The notes: generated by a model from the letters alone, not told the origin. Counted from the first letter of the stretch, positions 1 to 20,166 are shown. The stretch is 40,000 nucleotides of DNA from Chrysomallon squamiferum (GCA_012295275.1 CM022675.1:1740519-1780518), one strand, 5' to 3'. Translations and numbers: made by a program.

Positions 1-105
1 TACTATTACTATTATTATTATTATTACTACTACTACTATTATTACTATTACTATTACTATTATTATTATTATTATTATTACTATTATTATTATTATTATT
101 ATTGT
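1..105 (+). repeat. (ATT/ACT)n microsatellite at the window edge
   Basis: A run of ATT with ACT variants that probably continues to the left of the window. Confidence 0.93.
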
Positions 106-694
106 TTATCAATAGCTCTTTGTGCATTTAGTTACACCCATTTTTTTAATGTTATTTAAACAAACAGTACAGCATCACCAATGTGGACAGCACGATGTAA
201 TATCGCTATGTGAATGATTGTCATTGATAAGAATGAAGAGAATTGTAAGTACAGTAGAAATTGTATTAAATAAAATTAAAATTATTTGTTAGAGAGTTTG
301 AGATACTTGAAAGCAGCGTTACTAAATTGCTGAGACAGTAGACATGTAGAATAGCATTATAAACGTATTCAGTTACCTGCAATGAAATATAAAACATTTT
401 CAAATCTTAGTTTCAGAACAAAAGAGTAAGAAGGATAAGTTATGGTTAATTTGACACACGAGCACAACTGATAAGACGTTTCGCTTGTGTCAAATAACAG
501 AGATAAAGTTGTAAATGTACCACTGTGTACGACTAGAAATTTATCAAATCTAACAATGAATAATTACATAGTTAGAACTTGAACATTTCTGATTTTTTCA
601 ATATTAAATAATTTGTAAAGAAATTTTGCAACAGGGATGAATATGTTTAGAAATAAACAGATTTTGTTCATTGATAATTACAAACTAATGATTA
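106..694 (+). other. No gene seen
   Basis: AT-rich DNA without a supported open frame or repeat. Confidence 0.6.
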
Positions 695-735
695 TGATGA
701 TGACGACGACGATGATGAAGATGATGATGATGATG

Positions 736-774
<39 letters not shown>

Positions 775-792
775 GTAATAATAATAGTAATT
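695..792 (+). repeat. (GAT)n then (AAT)n microsatellite
   Basis: GAT/GAC repeats change into AAT repeats, as also seen in intron 12 of the gene. Confidence 0.9.
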
Positions 793-811
793 TAATTGCA
801 TAACGAATCTT

Positions 812-985
812 CTACACAGACTGTGAGAGCTTTCAAAATAAATTACGATGTTAAAAGAAACGGGATGTGATAGATATTATATCTGCGGATGTTAGGGAGT
901 AACATAAAGTTGTATTTTCAGATAAATGGTGTATACACTGTTCAAAATAAAAAATTAGATCTTACATATATCTCTCAGTCAGTTT
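812..985 (+). repeat. Dispersed repeat family D, copy D1
   Basis: ACTGTGAGAGCTTTCA, TTGTATTTTCAGATAAATGG, GTGTATACACTGTTCA and TATCTCTCAGTCAG appear in the same order in the D copies at 18917-19410. A related core occurs in A1-A4. Confidence 0.75.
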
Positions 986-1779
986 AAATACGAGAAAGAT
1001 TTAGGATTTCCACAAAGTCAGAAATAAATTAGCAATTAAATAAAAGCTTTCAAATTTATCTTTAAGAACAAATGAGTTAAACTTAGAATTCTCACTTACT
1101 CAGCACTAAATAAACAGATAATTTATAAAATTAAATAACACAAAGATTGTATGATTTAGATATGTCTGTTGCATCTTTAAAATATATACATATATATTTT
1201 TTAAAGGGAATGCAGGTGGAACACACTAAATAATCGACGTACGTGCATTTAAACGCGTTTAAAAATACCAGACAAGTTTGTGAACAAAGTCTTATAAAAC
1301 TGGTTTGACTGACACTAAATTTAGGACAGCGGTCTCTTTTAACACGCTTACCTCAATTATCATACAAATAATTAATCCTCGTGATTTTCTTCGTCATAAA
1401 AGTGATGCCGTCGAAACCTAGTAACTATTAACATTGAAAAGTTCATAGAAGTCAGCCAAACAAGAAACAACAACAAAGAAAAAAAAAAAAATAATAATAA
1501 TAATAAAATAAAAAAGAAATGTTTTTATACAGTAGTTATGACTTCACATGACATGTGATTTAAAATCGGTGATACATTGAAACAAGCTTTCTTTTTTTCT
1601 TTTCACAAAAATACTTTAAAGCTCATCTTAATACACATTTTTACACTTCTTTCCAAACACATCACATAGTGTATTATATATATAATATATTAGTGCGTGT
1701 GTGTACGTATCTTACTTCAATAAATGTAAAAGTCACTAATTTTATATTTTGTATCTGTGATTCTTCAGGAAACGTACAT
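986..1779 (+). other. No gene seen
   Basis: AT-rich DNA with a poly-A stretch near 1480-1495; no coding signal on either strand. Confidence 0.6.
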
Positions 1780-5515
<3,736 letters not shown>

Positions 5516-6383
5516 TTTATGTTAATCTGGTAGTTAATTATATTTCACTAAAAGCAGTAGTAGTTGTTCGAGTTATATTACTAAGGGTAGTAGCAGCAGT
5601 AGTAGTAATATTAGTAGTATTCGTATGAATAAACAATGAATAGATTAAATCTTCGTTTTGCATTAATGACGAATGGACACTACCATCTACGCAAGTACCT
5701 ACTTACTATTTTCTACCTAAGTGTGTAACTAAATATCTACCCAACGTTTTGTGATTACATCTCTTCTCCCGTTCCTCTTCCATTCATTTATCTACCTACC
5801 TATTTATTGTCTTTTTTCATCTTGTTGTTATTGTCATTATTATTCTTTTTGGTCAATATATTTATTTGTTGTCCTTTTATTTTACTTTCGTTCCTTTCTA
5901 GTTGGTTATTTTTTTTGTTTGTTTAATTTATTTATTTATTATTATTTTGTTTTTCTACTTTTTACTTTTCTTTCTCTTTCTTTTATTATTATTATCATTT
6001 TCATTCTTTTCTAACTAATAGATGACATTTTGCAATGATATTTAAAGAGTATTAGAAAATATTCAGAAAAAGGACATTAGCTTTGACGTTTATTTACGTT
6101 TGTTACGAGAGTAAGTCTGACATTAGTGTAGATAATAATACATCGAGAGTTGTAGCTGTTGTTAGAAACACACAAACAGATTTAACTCCATACATCTCGA
6201 GTCTACTGCCCTACGGAGATGCTTCACTGGTCGAGTAGGCGTTGCTATTAGTTCGTTTGTACCTGTGTGCGTGCGTGTGTTTATCTTCGTATGTGTCCCT
6301 ACATACATATATATACATAATCTATCGCTCTTGCTGTATATATGTGTGTGTGTGTGTGTGTGTATGTGTGTGTATGTGTATAA

Positions 6384-6440
<57 letters not shown>

Positions 6441-6690
6441 CATAACAATATCAATGAGAATAAATTATGTCTCCTCGCACAACTTAAGTAAATGATGCTA
6501 GCGGACAAGGCTGCTGTTATGCGGTAACAAACAGTCACAAGGATGGACGGATTAAAGTACATAAATGGTTACATTGACAGACATGTATATAGATAGAAAG
6601 ATAAATAAATAAATAAATATAAGCATGCAAAACGTGAACCAAGGGCTAAATAAGATATACCCACATGCACACACATACACACACACACAG

Positions 6691-6722
<32 letters not shown>

Positions 6723-6900
6723 ACAAACGAAAAAATAACAACGCCTACTCGACCAGTGAAGCATGTCCGTAGCGCAGTAGACTCGAGATGTATGCAGCTA
6801 AATCTGTTTGTTACAAAAGCTACAACAATCGCTATATTATTATCTATACAAAATGGGAGACTTACTGTCATAACACATGAATGAGTTTAGGCAATCTTAG
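5516..6900 (+). repeat. Element B, copy B1, with a long internal inverted repeat
   Basis: A 1.4 kb repeat also found at 12200-13588. Its 3' half is a hairpin: the left arm (about 6099-6290) contains GATGCTTCACTGGTCGAGTA and the right arm (about 6700-6880) its complement TACTCGACCAGTGAAGCAT. The loop of about 400 bp holds GT and AAT microsatellites and unique sequence. No transposase frame is visible. It could be a non-autonomous foldback-type element. Confidence 0.82.
6388..6440 (+). repeat. (AAT)n microsatellite in the B1 loop
   Basis: A pure AAT run between the two arms of the hairpin, preceded by GT repeats at about 6342-6372. Confidence 0.95.
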
Positions 6901-6904
6901 AAGG

Positions 6905-7003
6905 ATGTTTATGTGTATGCGTGTGTGTGTGTGTGTGCGTTTGTGTGTGTGTGCGTTTGTGTGTGTCTGTGAGTGTGCGTTTGTGTTTGTGTGTGTGTGT
7001 GTC
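6905..7003 (+). repeat. (GT)n microsatellite, interrupted
   Basis: GT repeats with GCGTTTGT interruptions just 3' of element B1. Confidence 0.92.
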
Positions 7004-7096
7004 TTGGCATTGGTATCTCAATGTATGTACGCGTGCAAAATATGAAAATGAAACATTTATTACTTCATTTAATTATATTTGTATATGTATATATAT

Positions 7097-7196
<100 letters not shown>

Positions 7197-7312
7197 TGAG
7201 AAAGAGTCAGAGAGATTATATATATATGTTTAGCAATTACGTACAAGGTATGAAGTACAGACAAACTGATTGGATGTTGAATTTATTTGTAAATATGATT
7301 TCATTGATGCAG

Positions 7313-8020
7313 TATTTCTGAATGTAGACGCAGTAAAATATTGTCATGGGGTCAACGTCGTTACTTTAATATCAACTGATGAAACGGGGTGGTACATCTA
7401 TCAGAATGGTGAGAGAGGCTCAGAGAAGTGTGTGTGCAGGAGTAGCGTCAATGACAGGAGTTCATCGCCGTCTCATGCTTCTACTGACAGCGTTAATCTC
7501 AGGAACAGCAATTGCGTGATCTGTTTTACCTCCATCATGAACTCCGGTCCAGACCGTGACGCTGCCATCGGCCTATCTGTTAAGATGAACGACGTTGTCT
7601 GCATCATTTCGTTCTCCCATCCCCTCCATACATGACGCCTACCATCCACAAAGTGAACACAAAACTGTATTCGTCTGTGAATACTGTCTGATTCCACTGT
7701 GTGCGACACCAGTGTTGGTGTATTGTGACCCATCTCAGACGTTCCTGAATGTGACGCGCTCTCAGGGTAACAACTACAACAGGGCGACGTGCTTGTAATA
7801 CAGCAGCACGGAGACGGTAACGGACAGTTTGAGCATGAATTATAGTGCCTGCGACGTCGTGAACGCGTTGGCCGGCATTAAGCCGTTACATTGCTTCATG
7901 GCTTTCATTTTCCCAACCGAGTCTGCACGTGCAGTAGATATACCGGCGTGCACTGTGACAAATGTGTTACTTTCATTTCCCAAAGCGACATGACACATAC
8001 AGCTAACAGATTACCACGTT
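7313..8020 (+). pseudogene. Decayed coding sequence, cysteine-containing ectodomain with EGF-like end
   Basis: This island is clearly richer in G and C than its surroundings. One frame is open to 7635 (CHGVNVVTLISTDETGWYIY, later KCVCRSSV and NCVICF). The likely continuation lies in the next frame from about 7640 (VFVCEYCLIP, later LNVTRSQGNNYNRATCL), meets TAA at 7796-7798 and runs on to about 7880. A shift back to the first frame then gives VCTCSRYTGVHCDKC at 7921-7965, a typical end of an EGF-like domain, and an open stretch to TAA near 8034. The order of a cysteine-bearing domain followed by EGF suggests a secreted or receptor protein. I do not recognise the family. Two frameshifts and one stop argue for a pseudogene; unseen introns or assembly errors are the alternative. 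Confidence 0.55.
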
Positions 8021-8075
8021 TTATCACTTTATTTTAACAGAAATGGTGTTGGCAGCGTTAGAGCTAGTAGATACG

Positions 8076-8078
<3 letters not shown>

Positions 8079-8135
<57 letters not shown>

Positions 8136-8154
8136 CTCATATACACACAGATTA

Positions 8155-8187
<33 letters not shown>

Positions 8188-8395
8188 AACGTACATACAC
8201 ACAGACACACATATAACACATATATACACACATATACACACACATATACACAGACACTCTTACATAACTACGTACATACATACATACATACATACAAACA
8301 TAAAAGCATTCATGCATACCAACTTACAAACTTATTATTATCTGCTATCCGATCTTACTCTGTCATTAGACATAATCAGCAAACACACGCCCACA

Positions 8396-8428
<33 letters not shown>
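8079..8428 (+). repeat. (AC)n, (AT)n and ATAC microsatellite cluster
   Basis: An AC run at about 8079-8127, an AT run at 8158-8180, ATAC/ACATAT mixtures to 8300, and a second AC run at about 8396-8428. Confidence 0.92.
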
Positions 8429-8429
<1 letters not shown>

Positions 8430-8430
<1 letters not shown>

Positions 8431-9520
8431 GGTAAATGAAATATAAAGGTGCCTGAATTAACTAATGTAGCTGAAAGATGATATGAATGTTTTGTAAAAT
8501 ACAAACAAAATTGCAGGCTGTTATATAAACAGCTAAAATAGTCTTAACCATTTAGTTTAAGAAATAAAAAGAAGTAAGAAACAGTTGAAAACACGTATGA
8601 AAGCAGCATGTGTGTTCAGCCAACTGAAACGAGTATGTACTGTAAGGTCGGTAGGAAACTTTACACGTAAACAAACGTAAAATGTAAAATGTACAGTGAA
8701 GCCTTCTTTAATCACTTTCTTTAGTAGTAGAATAGCAGCACTAGCAGTGATAGTAGTAGTGTCAACAATAGTAATAATAATGTTAGTAAGTAGAGTATTA
8801 GCAGTGGTAAAATCAGTATATATAGACAGTATTTACAGTTATGATGTGAGAATTAGTATTAATCTAATACTAGTAATAGTAGGAGTAGGAAATACTCAAT
8901 AGCGCCTCTATTTTTGGAGAGCCATACTATTTTGAACTGTTTTTTTACAGGTATTGGGAAAAGAGATAGAAGGGTATATATATATATATTAGACTGATGT
9001 ACAGCGGGAGAGAAACAGAAACATGTACACATGCATAGATAGACAAACAGTTATAAAGCAATTATCTGACAATCTACCTTCGTTCCTTTTATTTGATTAG
9101 CTTATTTTTAGTTCATTTAATTGTTTAATTATAATTATTGTTGTTGTTGTTGACGTTGTTGTCGTTGTAGCACTTAGTAATATAACAAAACGAGAAACAC
9201 GTTGTGCACGGTGACTCTTCCAGTCATTACAGAGGCTCGCTTACCCAAAGCTGCTTGTGTATAAAAACTGGGTATGTAACAAATGTTAATAGTCCTCACG
9301 TGTTTAGTATCTTTTGTTAGACGGACTGAAACACGTTGTTATAAATGATAATTGCAAAAATAAACTTTAACGTTCATTGCTTTTAACCCACTGTTGCTCA
9401 TTACAGACTAATACAGACTGTGGACATTTAAAAAGAAAGAACACTTTCTTTTCTGTCCACACTTCAGTTAACATTTAGCAACTGTGAGAGTGACGGTGAA
9501 ATACAGCGTGAACATTGGCA
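8430..9520 (+). other. No gene seen; AT-rich DNA with degenerate AGT repeats
   Basis: Degenerate AGT/AGC trinucleotides lie at about 8723-8890 and GTT repeats at 9138-9170. No open frame looks coding. Confidence 0.6.
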
Positions 9521-9525
9521 TGCAC

Positions 9526-9526
9526 A

Positions 9527-9583
<57 letters not shown>
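9526..9583 (+). repeat. (ATT)n microsatellite
   Basis: A pure trinucleotide run. The short open frame across it continues about 45 codons into unrecognised sequence. Confidence 0.95.
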
Positions 9584-9584
<1 letters not shown>

Positions 9585-9830
9585 CATATGACGTATTTCG
9601 TATTAAAAATCGTACGAGAAGAAACACTGGTTGTTTTCACGATATTAAAATTAATACTATTACGTTACACAGACAAATATATGAAGTGGAAGCCAAAAGA
9701 AGACTGAAATTACGTTAAAACGAACAGAACAAATATCAAACAAATAAATTCATAGCAAAATTAAATAAATAAATAAAATTATAAACAAAGATAAAGAGGT
9801 ACAAAAATACTGAGTTGTAGAGAGGAATAC

Positions 9831-11100
<1,270 letters not shown>

Positions 11101-11468
11101 TAATAATGATTTTTGTTTGTTTGTTTTGTTGTTTTTTTTCAAATTCTCTATATTCATATTCTACATATGTGTATTGTGTTAGAGTAAATCCACAGTCGTA
11201 TTATGATTATATTAACTTGTGTATGTGCAACTATGGATTCTTACTGACTGAAACTGAAACTAACAGAAAACTCTATGTAAATATGTATGTCTGGCTGAAG
11301 GAATGGCTGTATGTATGTATCTCTGTGTGTAGGTATACATCTATACATGACGCATGTGTTACAGGGTTTATGTATAGTAAGCCTTTTCTCTTCAACTTTT
11401 TTCAATTATCCTTTGTTTTCAGGTAGAAAAAAAGTATTTTAATGATTTTTTTCATTTGTTTTAATTAT

Positions 11469-11471
11469 TCT

Positions 11472-11518
<47 letters not shown>

Positions 11519-11535
11519 TTATTATTATTATTACA
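11469..11535 (+). repeat. (CTT)n then (ATT)n microsatellite
   Basis: CTT repeats with a few CCT variants pass directly into ATT repeats. Confidence 0.93.
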
Positions 11536-11589
11536 ATTATTATTATTCATTTAGTTACTTTTTGTTTTCATTTGTTTTTGTCTTTATTT

Positions 11590-11725
11590 ATTTATTTATT
11601 TATCTTTCTATCTATATACGTGTCTTTCAATCTTTCCTTTCGTCCATCGTTGTGATTGTTTGTTACCAGAAAACAGCAGCCTTGTCCGCCAGCATCATTT
11701 ACTTAAGTTGTGCAATTACAGCAAT
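11590..11725 (-). repeat. Inverted fragment of the element B loop
   Basis: The reverse complement of about 6480-6606 in B1: GTTTGTTACC, CAGCAGCCTTGTCCG and CATCATTTACTTAAGTTGTG are shared in order. About 15-20% of bases differ, so it is an older copy. Confidence 0.75.
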
Positions 11726-12026
11726 AGTAATGGTAATATATGTATTAGAAGTAATAGTAATACTAGAATAGCAGTAATACTACAAACCTTCATACCTACG
11801 TTTTATCATATGCCCATCTGTCTAGTCATTTATCTACATATCTACGTTTTTTATTGTATTCTGTTCTTCTTTACTTTAGTTTAGTGTTAATTATATATTT
11901 TTTGAATTATTGTTTCTACTTTTATTTATTTTTTCTCTATTATAAAGATTTATAAGAACATTTGTTTGATTTTATTTATCCCGTAGTCGAATATAAATAA
12001 CACGATATATTTGTTGGAATTCTGTT

Positions 12027-12199
12027 TGCCCATCAAAGCTGATGGAAACAAAATTAAAGTAAAACATTCACTGTCAGTCAGCTGTGTGTGACGAACATCT
12101 TGACATTCTCCTCCACACTCTACTTCTTTATATGAGTTAATTCTGTATGACAAGTGTTTATTTTACTTTATTTACTTATTTATTTTTTCTTTGATTTAG
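12027..12199 (+). repeat. 3' remnant of unit A before B2
   Basis: Matches A2 from about 5065 (ATTAAAGTAAAAC, CAGTCAGCTGTGTGTGACGA) with an internal deletion, and joins element B at the same TTAATCTGGTAGTTAATTA as in B1. This shows that the A-B junction was duplicated as one segment. Confidence 0.75.
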
Positions 12200-13045
12200 G
12201 TTAATCTGGTAGTTAATTATATTTCACTAGAAGCAGTAGTAGTTCTAGTTATATTAGTAAGTGTAGTAGCAGCAGTAGTAGTAATATTAGTAGTATTCGT
12301 ATGAATAAACAATGAATAGATTAAATGTTCGTTTTGCATTAATGACGAATGGACACTACCATCTACGCAAGTACCTACTTACTATTTTCTACCTAAGTGT
12401 GTAACTAAATATCTACCCAACGTTTTGTGATTACATCTCTTCTCCCGTTCCTCTTCCATTCATTTATCTACCTACCTATTTATTGTCTTTTTTCATCTTG
12501 TTGTTATTGTCATTATTATTCTTTTTGGTCAATATATTTATTTTTTGCGCCTTTATTTTACTTTCGTTCCTTTCTAATTGGTTACTTTTTTGTTTGTTTA
12601 ATTTATTTATTTATTATTATTATTTTTATTCTTTTAACTTTTCTTTCTCTTTCTTTTATTATTATTATCATTTTCATTCTTTTCTAACTAATAGATGACA
12701 TTTTGCAATGATATTTAAAGAGTATTAGAAAATACTCAGAAAAAGGACATTAGCTTTGACGTTTATTTACGTTTGTTACGAGAGTAAGTCTGACATCAGT
12801 GTAGATAATAATACATCGAGTGTTGTAGCTGTTGTTAGAAACACACAAACAGATTTAACTCCATACATCTCGAGTCTACTGCCCTACGGAGATGCTTCAC
12901 TGGTCGAGTAGGCGTTGCTATTAGTTCGTTTGTACCTGTGTGCGTGCGTGTGTTTATCTTCGTATGTGTCCCTACATACATATATATACATAATCTATCG
13001 CTCTTGCTGTATATATGTGTGTGTGTGTGTGTGTGTATGTGTAAA

Positions 13046-13128
<83 letters not shown>

Positions 13129-13588
13129 GTAATAATAATCATAACAATATCAATGAGAATAAATTATGTCTCCTCGCACAACTTAAGTAAATGATGCTTG
13201 CGGACAAGGCTGCTGTTATGCGGTAACAAACAGTCACAAGGATGGACGGATTAAAAGACATAAATGGTTACATTGACAGACATGTATATAGATAGAAAGA
13301 TAAATAAATAAATAAATTTAAGCATGCAAAATGTGTACCAAGGGCTAAATAAGATATACCCACACGCACACACACACGCACACACACACACACACATACA
13401 GGTACAAACGAAGAAATAACACCTACTCGACCAGTGAAGCATGTCCGTAGCGCAGTAGACTCGAGATGTATGGAGTTAAATCTGTGTGTGAGTTTCTAAC
13501 AACAGCTACAACAATCGATGTATTATTATCTATACAAAATGGGAGACTTACTATCATAACACATGGATGAGTTTAGGCAATCTTAGAA
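12200..13588 (+). repeat. Element B, copy B2
   Basis: Nearly identical to B1 across the whole length, with differences mainly in microsatellite lengths. The hairpin arms are about 12760-12960 and 13400-13575. It ends at AATCTTAGAA, as does B1, but then enters unit A3 instead of a GT run. Confidence 0.85.
13062..13140 (+). repeat. (AAT)n microsatellite in the B2 loop
   Basis: Longer than the same run in B1, and preceded by GT and AT runs (about 13016-13061). Confidence 0.95.
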
Positions 13589-15595
13589 TTATACTACTAC
13601 AGCCACTACTACTACTGATACTCTAACACTAATGCTAATACTAACACTCATTTTGTACCAGTCAATATATGATAATATATACTTCTCTATAACCTCTTTT
13701 CTCATTGTTTGTTTTCTTTCTTAAAGTTCAGAATAAGAATTGTACAATGACATAAGTTATTACACAGACTGTCTCTGAGAGCTTGCAGACATTTCATGTA
13801 AACAGTCAATTAACAACACGACAATAAATACAGTTTTGTCATAATTAGATCTTCTGATGTTTGATTACAGAGTAAAGAAAACACATCTTATCGTAGCTGG
13901 GATTACGAGATGACACGAAATTGTATTTTCAGACGAATGGTATAAACAATCAATTAACATCACAGTACAGAACAAAGAATCAATACTTGAATGTATCTGT
14001 TAGCATGTACTGTTTGTTCTGTGATATTATTTCAAGTAGAAAAGTTTATTATTTATTAATTTATTTTTACACATTGTTTCAGCCACATTAGTGAGTAATA
14101 TATTTGTATTTATTATTTTATTTTATTTTATTTTATTTTTATTGCATTTTATTACTTTTAGTTTGATGATAAATAAAATATAATTTGCCTAACATTTCAC
14201 TAAGTATTATGACAAACACTTTTGAGCTGTTTTATGTATGTCATGGACGTACAAAAATAGTTAAACTTTCACTCTAACCCAGTTAACCACCAAGGCTGAT
14301 GTAAATTAAAGAAAAGTCAAATATTCACTGTGAGTCATCTATGTGTGAAGATCATCTTGACATTTTCCTCCATAGTGTATTTTATCATGTATGTTCATTC
14401 TGTATGACATACTTTATTTTTATTCGTTTGAATCTGGTTACCTGGGTAGCTACGTTAATCGTGCTTGACTACCTACCTACATACCAACCTACACTGCTTC
14501 ACTGTATACATCTATGGATGTAGCTACCTCTTTACAGTTCTGCTTTCTGTATGTCTATCTACACCTCTGTTTATCAGTTTCTTATTCCTGCTCATTTCAA
14601 TATTTTCTATTCCATTTCAACTTAGTTTAGTTAGGGTTATTTTTTTTTTTTTCAATGCATTTTATTATTATATGTTAATTCTGAATGACAACTTTTTTGG
14701 TCTAATTTATTTATTTATTTATTTATTTATTCATTTATTTTATTTTATTTTATTTTGTTTTCGTTGCCTGATAGGTTATGTTAATCATGTTTGACAATAT
14801 GCAATAGTAGCAGTAACAATAGTAACAGTAGTTGTAATGGTAACGGCAATAGAAATAAACGATTAAAATAATAATAACCAAAAAATATACCAATAAAAAA
14901 ACTGATTACAGTGTGTGTGTGTGTTTGTTTGTGTGTGTGTGGCGTATATGTATAAACACGCACACACACGCAAAGACTAAACTATGATTTATTTGATTGT
15001 TGTTGTTGTTATTGTTATTGCTATTATTGTTATCATTAAGATTAGTAGTAGTAGTGGTAGTATTATTACTATTATTAGTAGTAGTAATAGCAGTAGCAGT
15101 AGTAGTAGTAGAAATTACAGTAGTTGTGGTAGAGGCATCAACATTAATAATCATGCAAATTGAAATAGTAGTTTTCTTTTGTATTAATACAAAATAATAC
15201 TGAAATGACAAATGAGTCAAATATTTAATTGTCATCTTTACTATTTGTTTTTATTAGTATTATTACTGTTCCAGGATTTTTATCCATAAAAAAGATGATG
15301 AGACTTTTCGGTGAATGTATAACACTATTTTGAAGAATGTACTAAGTAAAGAGTAAACAGATTTGAAATTTCTTAAAGTCACCAACCTGTAACAGCATAA
15401 AAAACACCAGCAACGCTCAGAGCACTGATCTATGACGACTGAAATGTGTCTTGTTACTCATCAGCAGATATCTGTGTTATCTTTGTCTGTTTTTAAATGT
15501 CGTCCGGAAACATGTCTGCCATATCGTTGCAGTTTGAAACCGATTTGTGTTACAGTAAATTAATTCACAGTTTCAACTTATTTAATACAGCACAG
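13589..15595 (+). repeat. Composite repeat unit A, copy A3, lacking the (CT)n block
   Basis: From 14195 onward it is almost identical to A1 from about 2674. At 14192 the sequence GCCTAACAT joins directly to TTTCACTAAG, so the segment that holds the CT run in A1 is absent. Confidence 0.87.
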
Positions 15596-18170
<2,575 letters not shown>

Positions 18171-18229
18171 AGACACAAGGTGATACTTTACAGATATTTT
18201 TAATTGTGCTTTTGAAAATATTAAGAAAA

Positions 18230-18433
18230 GAGACTCAAACATCGTCCTAAGATTACGTAACTCTTGCAGGTGTTACAATTGTAAGTCTCTCATTTGTGTG
18301 TAGATAATAATACATCGAATCTTGTAGCTTTTGTTAGACATACAAACAGTTTTACCTCGAGACATCTCAGTCTACTGCTCTACGAAAATGCTTCACTGGT
18401 CGTGTATGGCTTGCTGTTTGTTGGCTTGTATTC

Positions 18434-18440
<7 letters not shown>
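18230..18440 (+). repeat. Single-arm fragment of element B (B3)
   Basis: Contains GTAGATAATAATACATCGAA, TAGCTTTTGTTAGA and ATGCTTCACTGGTCG in the order of the B hairpin arm, diverged by roughly 20%. The opposite arm is absent. A GT run follows (about 18438-18510). Confidence 0.72.
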
Positions 18441-18483
<43 letters not shown>

Positions 18484-18510
18484 GTGTGTGTGTTGTGTGT
18501 GTGTGTGTTT
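18438..18510 (+). repeat. (GT)n microsatellite
   Basis: A GT run with two GTT interruptions near its end. Confidence 0.95.
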
Positions 18511-18559
18511 TAATTTTCTTATGGCATTAATATTTTACGATAAAAGCAGTTCATATTTT

Positions 18560-18740
18560 GTCAGTGAAATTTTAAAACTGTTTTGAAGAAAGTATTAAGA
18601 AAACTAGTTTGACAACGTTTGACTAGATTGTTGTAGTGAACTAATACAAACACACTTGCGATGCCTCACTGCTCATCTACACTATTACACGTCTTCCACG
18701 CTGTGTTTTTCACTCGCTTGTTGTACGTCAACAAACAGAT
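18560..18740 (+). repeat. Dispersed repeat family C, copy
   Basis: Shares TTTTGAAGAAAGTA, CACTGCTCATCTA and CAACAAACAGAT in order with 20240-20420, and more distantly with 3820-3995 and 15310-15480 inside unit A. Confidence 0.55.
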
Positions 18741-18916
18741 ATTATCTGATATATTAATGTTTTTATTTTATTATTTCTTTTCAGTCTCGATTGTTTTAAC
18801 TTAAATATAATAATGTGCGCGACTTTATGTATGTATGTCTGTGAGTTTGTAATAATAATAATAATAATAATAATAACAATAATAATAAAAATATTTTTTT
18901 TATGACATCATAAAGT

Positions 18917-19410
18917 TTCTGCGTAGATTGTGAGAGCTTTCAGACTGTACTCAATACTTTGAACATACATTACGACGTTAAATTAAGCTTGATGCTATCT
19001 ATGTTCTGACGTATATACACATTATCTCTGCGGGTGTTTGGGTGTGACACAAAGCTGTATTTTCAGATGAATAGTGTATACACTATTCAGAAGAAAAAAA
19101 GTTAATTTTTAAAATATATCTCTCAGCCAGTGATCTTTGTTATAATTCTATTTCTTTGACGAGGGCAGCTTAGCTTACTATACATTTTTGAATATATATT
19201 ACGAAGTTAAATTAAACTTGATGCTATCTATGTTCTGACATATATACACATTATCTCTGCGGGTGTTTGGGTGTGACACAAAGTTGTATTTTCAGATGAA
19301 TAGTGTATACGCTATTCAGAATAAAAAGTTAGTTTTTTATATATCTCTCAACCAGTGATTTTTGTTATATTTTAATGTCTTTGACAAGGGCAGCTTAACT
19401 TACTATAAAA
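18917..19410 (+). repeat. Family D tandem pair, period 229 bp
   Basis: GGGTGTTTGGGTGTGACACA recurs at 19032 and 19261. The two copies share GCTATCTATGTTCTGAC, TGTATTTTCAGATGAATAGT and CAGCTTA. The first copy retains a 5' segment that matches D1. Confidence 0.85.
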
Positions 19411-19714
19411 TATTTGTATACGTTTCTACAGCTGCCTTACACAAGATATTTACTTACATTTTTTTTTAAAAACCTGTTTATAATCATGTCTTAGAAGTGA
19501 AAATTGTTATCGTAAACACGATTCTGCTGTCTGTTTTAACACAGAGGCGTACATAAATATAATACACAGATGCACAGAGACAAACACACACACACACACA
19601 CACACACATATATTTTGCATATGTCCAAACTCACAGACACATACGCAACCATGCACACATACACTCATACACGCATAAATACATATCAGAATCTTGTTGT
19701 TCAATCCATTTTCG

Positions 19715-19910
19715 ATAAATGTCTATCTATCGATATGTCTGTCTCAGCGTCTGTCTGTCTGTCAATCTATCTACATGTCTAGCTCTATGTCTCGCTATTT
19801 ATCTCTTTATCTCTATATATATATCCATCGACCTATCAATTTTCCATCTATCTGCCTATCTATTTATCTATCTGCTCTCTATGTGACCTCTTATTTGTCT
19901 ATTTATTAAT
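19715..19910 (+). repeat. Degenerate (TCTA/TCTG)n tract
   Basis: CTAT and CTGT tetranucleotides with many substitutions, next to a CA run at 19587-19609. Confidence 0.8.
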
Positions 19911-20163
19911 CTTATTTTTCTTTTTTTACTTTATTTTGAGTCCAAAATATTTTAATACAAGATCTATATGACCAAACTAAACTTTCATAGATATTCCAAA
20001 TTGTACTGAAACCACCGAAGATTTACCAGTGTATACTTTGTCTTACACCAACCTGCACTATTCCAAACGTAATGTTCATCACGTTTATATGAGGATGCGT
20101 TTTGTGAATACATTTCTGCCTTTTCTATAATGAAATTATTTCCTTCGTTCGTTTCATTAATTA

Positions 20164-20166
<3 letters not shown>

